A stretch of DNA of 5,761 nucleotides, from assembly GCA_937888775.1 (NCBI GenBank), contig CALAQT010000138.1, positions 1 to 5,761 of the forward strand, given 5' to 3'. Position 1 is the first letter of the stretch, and each line of letters opens with the position of its first letter. This DNA is from an uncultured Actinomycetes bacterium (GTDB taxonomy: Bacteria > Actinomycetota > Thermoleophilia > Solirubrobacterales > Solirubrobacteraceae). Shown piece by piece: positions 1-5,165 of the stretch. A program made the translations under genes and the position numbers. The notes beneath the pieces were generated by a model. The model made no database searches. It was not told the origin of the DNA and worked only from the letters and a program-made list of their open reading frames with translations.

Positions 1-172
1 CGGAGTAACCGTTAACCTACCCATCACCCGCCTACACAGTTATCCGGACGCCCTCCACGATCGAACTATGCCTGCTGATCGGAAACTACCAAGGCCTCGC
101 ATCCACGTGAAGGCAGGAGCGTCTCACGCGACGAGCCGTGTTCTCGTTTCTGAGGCGTGCAGGGCCGGCCTG

Positions 173-979
173 CTATTTGCGTTGGCGCAACAGAAATTCG
201 AGCGTGGCGCGGTTGAACACTTCGGGGTCCTCGTGGAGGGCTGCGTGGGAGAGGTGATCGAAGATGATCAGTTCGCTGTTGACGATCCCGCTGGTCAGCG
301 GGTCGGCAAAACGCGTGGAGGTCACCAGGTCGTGAGCGCCGAACGTCACCAGCGTCGCGATCTGGACCTCACCGAGCAGCGAGCTGGCGTCATGCGCCAG
401 CACCGCCTCGGTCTGCGACAAGAACGCCTCCAGTGGCTGAGCGGGGCGACCGCGCACAAAGTCCGCGAGCGCCTGCGCATATTCCGGCCGCTCGACGTAC
501 ATCTCAGGTGTGAAGCACAGCGGGAAGATGCCCTGGATGACCGCGTCGGCGACCGTGGGCAACGCGCCGGCGAGCGACCGCCAAAGCTCCACGATGGTGC
601 GCAGGTAGGCGTCGGTTCGATCCCACGCGCTATGCAGCGAGAGCGAGCGCACGCGCTCGGGATGCCGTGCTGCCAAGTGCATGGCCACCGCCGCGCCTAG
701 CGAAACGCCGGCCACGTGCGCGCGTTCGATGCCGATCGCGCCGAGAAAGCCGGAGAGCTGATCGGCATAGGTCTCGGTGGAGTAGGGGCCAGGCGGCTTG
801 TCGCTGTCTCCGGATCCCGGGAGGTCCACCGAGATGCAGCTGAAGTGATCGCTGTACGCCGGGAACTGGAACGCGTAGCACGCATGATCGGCGGCAAGGT
901 AAGGAATCAGCACGAGCGGCTCGCCGTCACCCTGCACGTCGTAGTTGATCGTCAGCCCATCGACATCGGCTTGCGGCAT
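173..979 (-). CDS. alpha/beta-fold hydrolase, 268 aa, cytoplasmic
   Basis: Serine hydrolase of the alpha/beta fold, the broad family that includes 3-oxoadipate enol-lactonases and carboxylesterases; the substrate cannot be read from sequence. The nucleophile elbow is GVSLG with Ser93, the acid is probably Asp217 in FGAHDLV, and the base is His245 in LSHAALHEDPEVF near the C terminus. Strand-beta3/oxyanion region is PLVLIPYLAADH (residues 21-32), where the usual Gly after IP is a Tyr. VDLPGSGDSDKP (51-62) is the family's typical D-x-x-G-x-G-x-S loop. No signal peptide or membrane helix. An upstream GTG in frame would add 30 residues, but the Arg-rich extension is unlike the family, while ATG at 979 has GGAG six bases upstream and begins directly with the first beta strands. 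The length is normal. It appears to be a single-gene unit with its own promoter. Family very likely; specific reaction unknown. Confidence 0.93.
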   Translation of the reverse strand: MPQADVDGLTINYDVQGDGEPLVLIPYLAADHACYAFQFPAYSDHFSCISVDLPGSGDSDKPPGPYSTETYADQLSGFLGAIGIERAHVAGVSLGAAVAMHLAARHPERVRSLSLHSAWDRTDAYLRTIVELWRSLAGALPTVADAVIQGIFPLCFTPEMYVERPEYAQALADFVRGRPAQPLEAFLSQTEAVLAHDASSLLGEVQIATLVTFGAHDLVTSTRFADPLTSGIVNSELIIFDHLSHAALHEDPEVFNRATLEFLLRQRK

Positions 980-981
980 GG

Positions 982-989
982 CCCTCTCC
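982..989 (-). promoter_or_regulatory. ribosome binding site of the alpha/beta hydrolase
   Basis: On the minus strand GGAGAGGG precedes ATG at 979, with GGAG six bases from the start codon. It decides the start against the longer GTG-initiated reading frame beginning at 1069. Confidence 0.7.
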
Positions 990-1013
990 AGAGACGCGGG
1001 AAGTGACCCGAGG

Positions 1014-1042
1014 ATCCTACGTCCGGCGACGCGCCGGGTCCA
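1014..1042 (-). promoter_or_regulatory. candidate sigma-70-type promoter of the hydrolase
   Basis: Minus strand TGGACC (1042-1037; 4 of 6 to TTGACA), 17-base spacer, TAGGAT (1019-1014; 4 of 6 to TATAAT). Transcription would start near 1007, giving a leader of about 28 bases before ATG 979. The spacer contains a perfect inverted repeat CCGGCG-ACG-CGCCGG at 1023-1037, which could be an operator. Both hexamers are imperfect, so this is a candidate only. Confidence 0.35.
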
Positions 1043-1133
1043 GCATCGCTCACGGGTCACGGCACCCAAGGCTCAGCGCAGATCCGCGCGGGCGACCGTG
1101 CTAGAGCACTCGGCCACGAGCTGGTCCGAATAG

Positions 1134-1285
1134 CGTCTCTCCGAGCCTGAGCGCGAACAGCGCCGCGCGCAGGGCCGCAAGCGCCTCAAGCAGGCCGCCG
1201 AGGAGTTGCTGAAGTCCGAGGATGGCAGCGGTAGTGCGAGCTTCTCCTCCGGTGGGCTAGCTTCAGCGCGCGGACCGGCATGCGC
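1134..1285 (+). pseudogene. decayed 5' fragment resembling an ArdC-type antirestriction gene
   Basis: The frame opens after a TAG at 1131 with no start codon and reads a charged helix, EPEREQRRAQGRKRL then KQAAEELLKSE, up to 1220. ArdC-like ssDNA-binding domains typically start with such a helix followed by a SEGWQRW-type motif. Adding one G at about 1221 gives exactly S-E-G-W-Q-R (1215-1231), followed by TAG where the next Trp (TGG) is expected. Further on, fragments readable as GLA and FSAR (about 1251-1274), with a small gap, resemble the NGLxRYSxxNQ stretch of the family. The similarity ends at about 1285, exactly where the minus-strand receiver gene ends. ArdC proteins are known from plasmids and integrative elements, where they protect incoming DNA from restriction. 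The match is from memory of the family, not from a search; the helix alone could belong to another protein. Confidence 0.42.
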
Positions 1286-1286
1286 T

Positions 1287-1739
1287 TTAGCCCGGGGGAA
1301 CGATCAACGCGGTCTGCGGGCCGACATACTCTTCCCGGCGCGCAGCTCGTCGCACTGCCTGGGGCAAGTGTCCGTCCGCGATCTCTTTTGGCACGAACCC
1401 GATCGCGCCGGCACTGAGCGCGTGCCGCGCGAGCGATGGACTTTCGTGCATGGTGACGATCACGATTTCGGTGCTCGGCATCCGCTCGCGCAGCTGGCGA
1501 ATCGTCTCGAAGCTGCGATTGCACATGCCTAGATCGAGCACAAGCACCTGCGGTCGCCGCGCGCGCACAGCCTGAATGGCGGTCTCGAGGTCGGCAGCCT
1601 CGGCGATCACCTCGACATCTGGTTCGTTTTCGAGCAGCTGGCGGAGGGTGCGGCGCATCGTCGTGTGGTCTTCGGCGAGCGCGACGCGGATCGGACGCCT
1701 GGCTGGTGGCTCTCCTCCGGGGCCCGTCTGATCGTGCAC
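1287..1739 (-). CDS. NarL-type response regulator receiver domain lacking its HTH (possibly truncated)
   Basis: A phosphoacceptor receiver domain spans residues 17-135: acidic pair Glu23-Asp24 in LAEDH, phosphorylation Asp69 in VLVLDLG, Thr96 in IVTMHE, and Lys118 in GFVPKE. The order and the GAIGFVPKE motif are typical of NarL/FixJ-class regulators in actinobacteria. The protein then continues with REEYVGPQTALIVPPG and stops at residue 150, where this class normally has a linker and a LuxR-type helix-turn-helix of about 60 residues. I find no HTH in the other two minus frames downstream. So it is either a truncated regulator whose 3' half was lost at the junction with the ArdC-like remnant, or a stand-alone receiver. 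No histidine kinase is nearby. The GTG start at 1739 has no evident ribosome binding site, and the first 16 residues are low-complexity, so the start is uncertain. Confidence 0.8.
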   Translation of the reverse strand: MHDQTGPGGEPPARRPIRVALAEDHTTMRRTLRQLLENEPDVEVIAEAADLETAIQAVRARRPQVLVLDLGMCNRSFETIRQLRERMPSTEIVIVTMHESPSLARHALSAGAIGFVPKEIADGHLPQAVRRAARREEYVGPQTALIVPPG

Positions 1740-2196
1740 TGGGTATAGATGCCTGTCGATTACAGAAGTCTCGGCTAGAAATGGAGCCTCGGCTACCGCA
1801 GAAACGCGTCAAACCGGTGCGGCGGATTACGTCACAGCTCCGGGATCGCCGATCCGCGGCCGGTTGTGAACGGTCCCGGTCGCCGTTCGCGTGGAGCGAC
1901 CGCAGCTCAAGCCCAGGAAGCTCCACTCTGAGTCGGTGGCCGTGGTCAGTGGACGGTGACCTACCCGGGCGACGGTTGCGGTTTGGCGGCGGTTCTCTGT
2001 ATGAGCCTACCTCGATGAGGGCCTGGTCGCGGGCCGGCTCTGCAGCAACACTGCCGCCGACCAGCGCCGAGGTGGCAGCGGGTCGGGGCAGCTGGTGTTG
2101 AAACCAGCGACACCGAAGTCGAGCGCTGCGGTCTGAAGGTCGCGCTCGCGCGGACGGTAGCTTCACGGGCTGTTTGGACCGACGAAAGGAGTGGAA
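1740..2196. other. 457-base stretch without a supportable gene
   Basis: It lies between the divergently oriented receiver gene (minus) and DUF3224 gene (plus), so it should carry both promoters, but I see no convincing -35/-10 pair for either. Open frames here translate into Arg/Ser/Pro-rich sequence with no family signature. Visible small elements are a direct repeat CTCGGCTA at 1770-1777 and 1788-1795 and a short palindrome GGATC-GCC-GATCC at 1843-1855. It may hold unrecognisable gene remains, like its surroundings. Confidence 0.5.
2185..2191 (+). promoter_or_regulatory. ribosome binding site of the DUF3224 gene
   Basis: AAAGGAG lies five bases before ATG 2197. It overlaps the alternative GTG at 2191 and so rules that codon out as the start. 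Confidence 0.75.
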
Positions 2197-2622
2197 ATGG
2201 CTCTCAGATCGCACGCAGGCGAGTCCTTCTCGGCGCATGCGCGCTGCCCGTTTGAAGTGAGGTCCTTCGAGCCGAGCGCTTGGGGACCGACGGAGCAGGT
2301 TGGGATGCAACTCGGACGTGCCTCGCTGCGCAAGGAGTTCACCGGTGGCGACCTCGAGGCGACGGGAACGGTCGAGATGCTCAGTGCGCGACAGGGCGAG
2401 AGTGCCGGAACCTACGTCGCGCTCGAACTGATCAATGGGCGCCTCGGTGAACTGGTCGGGACCTTCCTGCTCCAACACGGCGGGACGGCGTCGTCCGATG
2501 GTGGCCAGCGAACTTGGGTCGAAGTGGTTGAGGGCTCGGGGACGGGTGAGCTCGTGGGCCTTCGTGGCCAAGGCCGGATCGAGCACGGGCTTCTCGAGCT
2601 CGATTACGGCCTCGCCAGTTGA
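2197..2622 (+). CDS. DUF3224 domain-containing protein, 141 aa
   Basis: Small all-beta protein of the DUF3224 family; molecular function unknown. Family marks in order: PFEVRSFEPSAW (18-29) for the opening strand usually written GTFEVxSWD; ASLRKEFTGGDLEATGTVEML (42-62), the strand pair around the F-x-G-D-L/I-E-G motif; GTYVALELINGRLG (71-84); GTFLLQHGGT (88-97); VVEGSGTGELVGLRGQG (110-126), the most characteristic segment; and LDYGL at the end. The length fits the family. No signal peptide, so probably cytoplasmic. The reading frame is intact and codons are strongly G/C-ending, in contrast to the remnants around it. The stop overlaps the open frame of the following nucleotidyltransferase remnant, but that overlap looks like an accident of truncation, not an operon. 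Confidence 0.88.
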   Translation: MALRSHAGESFSAHARCPFEVRSFEPSAWGPTEQVGMQLGRASLRKEFTGGDLEATGTVEMLSARQGESAGTYVALELINGRLGELVGTFLLQHGGTASSDGGQRTWVEVVEGSGTGELVGLRGQGRIEHGLLELDYGLAS

Positions 2623-2951
2623 GTCCCGGGACAGCCACCCGTGCTCAGCGAAACGCCTTCACCATCGAGAGAGCGCTGCCGCGGCGCGTCGCTGCCTGGG
2701 AGGTGCTGGGAGCGCCACGGTTGCACTACACGATCGCCACTGGTCCGATCGCCAGCAAGGAAGCCGCCGCGCGCTATGCGCTGGAGGTCTTTGAGCCTGG
2801 TTGGCATGCGCTGATCGAAGACGCCCTCGCGTACCGGCGCATAGCACCTTCACCGGCGGCCTATGGACGCCAGCCGACGCGCCTCGTCCGCGATGCCGCC
2901 GCGTTTGTTGCCGCCTTCATCGAGGCTGCCAACGGCGCGATGGCCGGCTGA
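2619..2951 (+). pseudogene. 3' remnant of an AadA/DUF4111-type nucleotidyltransferase
   Basis: From about 2676 the frame reads VAAWEVLGAPRLHYTIATG, then SKEAAARYALEVFEPGWHALI, EDALAYRR, and a terminal helix ending FIEAANGAMAG. This matches the all-helical C-terminal domain of aminoglycoside 3''-adenylyltransferase-like proteins (DUF4111), where W-x-VLG-x-xRLxYTxxTG and SKExAxRYALE are typical. In those proteins an N-terminal nucleotidyltransferase domain of roughly 130-150 residues with a G-S and D-x-D active site comes first. None is present; upstream is the DUF3224 gene. The only possible start is TTG at 2619 inside the end of DUF3224, with no ribosome binding site. Without the catalytic domain it cannot transfer a nucleotide and should confer no resistance. 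Identification is by memory of the family pattern; the 5' limit of homology is uncertain. Confidence 0.6.
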
Positions 2952-3000
2952 ATCGGCTGGCGTGCACCGGTTCGCAGTGCCGGACCTGTGAGCGTGGGAC

Positions 3001-3029
3001 TTGCCTCGCCTCGAGCGGATGGATGTAGT
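3001..3029 (+). promoter_or_regulatory. candidate sigma-70-type promoter for the secreted CSLREAI-like gene
   Basis: TTGCCT (3001-3006), 17-base spacer, TGTAGT (3024-3029); each hexamer matches consensus at 4 of 6 positions. Transcription would begin near 3036, about 78 bases before the GTG at 3114. It favours the 3114 start over GTG 2988, which lies upstream of the promoter. Confidence 0.35.
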
Positions 3030-3113
3030 GTCCGTTGGGCGAGCGCGCATCGGCTTGGCGGGCGAGGACGGGGCCGCTTCGGTTTTCCACATTTCGGAAG
3101 GGCGCGGAGGTGC

Positions 3114-3372
3114 GTGGCTGTCGCGACGTTGGCGGCGTGTCTGGGTGCTGGCTCGCCGGTTGCCTTCGCGGCGACGACGATCACGGTCTCGAGCCCGGCC
3201 GGCACGCTTGGAATGGTGGGCGGCTGCACCTTGCGTGATGCGCTCGTGCTGGCCGACCAGGCGTCCAATCCAGCATTGAAGCCGAGCGCGGAACCGGGCG
3301 GCGGCCGGGCCGCCCAGGGCTGCTCGGGCGACGTGACCGGCGTCGGCTCGCCGTACACGTGGGACAGGGGTC
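3114..3372 (+). pseudogene. 5' fragment of a secreted CSLREAI-type (parallel beta-helix) protein, truncated
   Basis: After a hydrophobic stretch AVATLAACLGAGSPVAFA with a signal-peptidase-like end, the mature part starts ATTITVSSPAGT and reaches GGCTLRDALVLAD, close to the C-S/T-L-R-E/D-A-I-x-x-A-N motif of secreted right-handed beta-helix proteins common in Solirubrobacterales. A Gly-rich region with QGCSGDVTG follows, as expected before the first beta-helix rungs. At about 3365-3375 the family pattern stops, and the rest of the open frame (to 3863) is antisense to the minus-strand genes. The full proteins normally run to several hundred residues, so this is a short remnant. GTG 3114 has GGAGG at 3106-3110, only three bases away; a longer start at GTG 2988 would put an Arg-rich n-region before the signal core but with an unlikely 42-residue leader. 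The true start is unsettled. Confidence 0.6.
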
Positions 3373-3387
3373 TGCGCCAAGGCCGGG

Positions 3388-3577
3388 CTATTGGCGTTGC
3401 GCTTCGCGCAGGGCCTGCGCCTGGGTGCTGTCCATCCACATCTCCCAGCGGCCGGACCGAGAACGGCGGTCGTCCTGGAAGCGATAGGGCCGGCGCCCCC
3501 GAACTCGGTGTTGCGCAGATGCCACACGTGCTGAGCGAGGAAGCGTCGTCGCTCCGCGTGTCGATGAGACTAGCCAC
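3388..3577 (-). pseudogene. unrecognised small W/R-rich gene broken by frameshift(s), about 63 aa when repaired
   Basis: Two frames with strongly G/C-ending codons join head to tail. One (3545-3489) reads RFLAQHVWHLRNTEFGGAG; the other (3486-3391) reads YRFQDDRRSRSGRWEMWMDS followed by TQAQALREAQRQ and TAG. Restoring one C in the C-run opposite GGG 3487-3489 makes GGAG-P-YRFQDD continuous. A GTG at 3577 in the third frame (ASLIDTRSDD) could supply the N terminus if another base is restored near 3546. I do not recognise the family. The product would be cytoplasmic, charged, and Trp-rich at its end. It lies 43 bases after the RES toxin on the same strand, so it may be a third gene of that operon. 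The alternative, chance open frames, is less likely given how the codon bias switches frame at a single point. Confidence 0.42.
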
Positions 3578-3620
3578 GCCCGCTCAAAGGGACAGGACTC
3601 GGGCCCAGGACGTTCAGCGT

Positions 3621-4296
3621 CTAGATGAAACCCGCCTCGCGACGCGTGCGGCACGCGCCCGCCGGTATCAGTGCTGGGGCTCGGCCCTGCCGAGCGAGCG
3701 CCGTCGTAACGCGGTCTACCAAAATCCCAGCCGACTGATATCCGGGCGCGATAGTCGCATGCTCGGTGGCCAGGGCGCCTGCTCGCTCCCGGGTGGCAAC
3801 TGCTGTCCCTCCTTGGTGAGCCCCACGGCAGACGATCCGTCCAGGCGCGCAAAGTCCTGGTAGATAGCTCTCCGCCAGCGCTGGGTGAGGCGGCGGGGCT
3901 CGTTGCCTGAGCCGAGGGCGCTACCGCACCAATTTGCAGGGCGCCTTCTCCGCGGAGGTCGAGCAGGGTGACTGGCGCTTGTGGTGCTGCCAGAATTGCG
4001 AACTGGTTGGGACAGATCGGGACCTCGGGGGCGCGTTCGGGGAAGGCTTCCGCCAGAGCGCACCCCAGATCCCGTGCGAGGTAGTTCACCCCACGGCCAT
4101 CGGCCTGGTCGCGCGGCCGTTGGTGCCGATCTCGGATGTGAGGATCGAATCGATTCACCGGTCCCCATGAGCGGGCCCGCAACGGTGGTCGAGATGGATG
4201 AAGGTGGAAGATCCGAACGAACTGGTCTTCGGGCTCCCAGGTCCACAGGTGCTCCGAGAGCGGAGCCGGTAACGGCCGCGTTGGTGGTCGAAGCAT
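3621..4296 (-). pseudogene. RES-domain toxin of a Xre/RES-type toxin-antitoxin module, two single-base frameshifts
   Basis: Read across three frames, this gives about 225 residues of a RES protein. Frame 1 (4296-3919) contains FVRIFHLHPSRPP, WGPVNRFDPH (Arg49), GVNYLARDLGCALAEAFPE (Tyr72, Glu83) and APVTLLDLRGEGALQIGAVA. Frame 2 (3916-3836) continues LGSGNEPRRLTQRW then AIYQDFARLDG. Frame 3 (3836-3624) finishes IVCRGAHQGGTAVATRE, then ATIAPGYQSAGILVDR and a TAG at 3621. R, Y and E are the conserved RES positions; known RES toxins degrade NAD+ (MbcT, P. putida RES). Each frame change equals loss of one base, in GGG 3916-3918 and CC 3837-3838. As written, translation leaves the RES sequence after residue 126 and cannot make the C-terminal half. 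ATG 4296 lies two bases after the antitoxin stop (an overlapping GTG at 4305 is also possible), implying translational coupling. Family assignment is firm; whether the lesions are real is not. Confidence 0.82.
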
Positions 4297-4298
4297 CG

Positions 4299-4874
4299 TT
4301 ACCACGCAGCGGACGCGATGGAGTCAACCACGTCCAAAACTCGACCGGGCCCTCCACGTCGGACGAGCTCCTGAGCCGGCGAGCGGCCGGCGAGGTCAGC
4401 CGACGGCTTGTTCGCCCAGACAGAGAGGCTCAGAGGTGTCCCCGGCCACGAAGCAATAAGTCGGTCGAGGGCCGGCAGCGTGCTGTCATCGCCGAACTGC
4501 CACACGGGAAACCGCCATTCCCGCCCACGGCGAAGTCCGATCAGCTTGCCGGCCTTGAGACGGTCGGATACCGCTTGTGGACTGACGCCGAGTCGTGCGG
4601 CCGCGTCCTCCCGGGTGAGGGCGCCGGCAAGAGCGCTATCAAGCGCTGCGGCGCGCATACGGTCGCCCGCGTTTTGCGCGGCGGAGATCTCTGTTGAGGA
4701 TGGCAGCGGCCCCCAACTAGGAGGCATCTCGTTGCGCTGGTCATCTCGCTCGCGTCTGTCATCCCCAACAACAAGCTCAAGTGCTTCGTGCAAGACCCGA
4801 ATCGTGTCCGGCTGATGCAGGCCGGCAAGCTCGTCGGCCAGTTCGCGAACCGTGATCCCGGGCCGCCGCCGCAC
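4299..4874 (-). CDS. antitoxin: HTH plus MbcA/ParS/Xre-type toxin-binding C terminus, partner of RES
   Basis: A 191-residue protein directly upstream of the RES toxin, the usual antitoxin-first order. Residues 1-37 look like a winged-helix segment (RRRPGITVRELADELAG). Residues 86-125 are a clear helix-turn-helix of the excisionase/MerR-like sort: LTREDAAARLGVSPQAVSDR then GLRRGREWRFPVWQF. Residues 133-191 are the toxin-binding module, with LSLSVWANKPSADLAGRSPA, then GGPGRVLDVVDSIASAAW, as in DUF2384/MbcA-type antitoxins. It would bind RES and repress its own promoter. The frame is intact while the toxin is broken, so the antitoxin may now be an orphan. Start: GTG 4874 lacks a good ribosome binding site, and the frame stays open upstream with helix-like sequence RVLEDVLEIV just before it, so the true N terminus may lie further out at a non-standard or lost start. 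ATGs at 4727 and 4658 are inside the protein and less likely. Confidence 0.78.
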   Translation of the reverse strand: MRRRPGITVRELADELAGLHQPDTIRVLHEALELVVGDDRRERDDQRNEMPPSWGPLPSSTEISAAQNAGDRMRAAALDSALAGALTREDAAARLGVSPQAVSDRLKAGKLIGLRRGREWRFPVWQFGDDSTLPALDRLIASWPGTPLSLSVWANKPSADLAGRSPAQELVRRGGPGRVLDVVDSIASAAW

Positions 4875-4937
4875 AATCTCAAGGACATCCTCAAGGACTC
4901 GGCATGTGGCCTTCGGGACGGTTGCCTTGATGTCACC

Positions 4938-4966
4938 AGTCTACGCAGGCTACGCAAGTTTCGCAA
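4938..4966 (-). promoter_or_regulatory. likely promoter of the antitoxin-RES operon
   Basis: Minus strand TTGCGA (4966-4961), 17-base spacer, TAGACT (4943-4938); 4 of 6 matches each. Transcription would begin near 4931, leaving a leader of about 57 bases before GTG 4874. The promoter is overlaid by the 9-bp repeats at 4941-4976, as expected for a toxin-antitoxin operon repressed by its own antitoxin. Confidence 0.5.
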
Positions 4967-4976
4967 GATACGCGGG
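4941..4976. repeat. four head-to-tail 9-bp repeats over the antitoxin promoter (candidate operator)
   Basis: Plus-strand units are CTACGCAGG, CTACGCAAG, TTTCGCAAG and ATACGCGGG, back to back; on the minus strand the consensus is CYTGCGTAG. They cover the -35 element, the spacer and half of the -10. The position suggests binding sites for the antitoxin's HTH, one per unit or per pair of units. Binding is inferred, the repetition is seen directly. Confidence 0.6.
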
Positions 4977-5165
4977 ACGAGACGCGACGATGTTCCATCT
5001 GGGGAGGGTGAGGAGCGGCCGCGCGATCGCATCCAGTTGGCGGTGGACGGTGGCTAGCCGGATGATCGACGTGCGCGCTGTGAGATCAAGGGCCACTCGG
5101 GTGTGCCCGATCTCAGGAGCATGCCAAATTGCCTGCTCACCTCGCTTCTGCGCCCACTGCTCGGC

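Noticed and set aside
159..173. Hairpin GCAGG-GCCGG-CCTGC at the end of the hydrolase gene as a terminator.
   Set aside because: Only a 5-bp stem, overlapping the stop codon, with no T-tract after it on the minus strand.
68..700. Plus-strand open frame of 210 codons at the window start.
   Set aside because: It is antisense to the well-supported alpha/beta hydrolase and has no recognisable domain.
1743..1748. TATACC on the minus strand as the -10 of the receiver gene.
   Set aside because: It lies only a few bases before the GTG 1739 start, so transcription would begin inside the coding region, and no -35 element is spaced correctly.
1186..2586. Long minus-strand open frame of 466 codons.
   Set aside because: Arg/Ser/Pro-rich translation typical of a shadow frame; it runs across the receiver gene in another frame and antisense to DUF3224, with no family signature.
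3296..3315. Hairpin with 7-bp GGGCGGC/GCCGCCC arms downstream of the minus-strand small gene.
   Set aside because: No T-tract on either strand, and it encodes a Gly/Arg-rich stretch of the secreted-protein remnant, so composition explains it.
1218..4709. 14-base direct repeat GAGGATGGCAGCGG at 1218-1231 and 4696-4709, possible element ends.
   Set aside because: In a GC-rich window of this size one such match is not far from chance expectation; one copy lies in the ArdC-like motif and the other inside the intact antitoxin gene, and neither has flanking symmetry.
5037..5066. TTGGCG and GATGAT, 18 bases apart, as a promoter for the CAP gene.
   Set aside because: Only 3 of 6 and 4 of 6 matches with a non-optimal spacer; such pairs are common by chance in this sequence.
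4950..5165. Minus-strand open frame reading toward the repeat array (contains GHTRVALDLTARTS).
   Set aside because: No family recognised, only moderate codon bias, stops inside the 9-bp repeats, and overlaps the start of the CAP gene and the operon promoter region.
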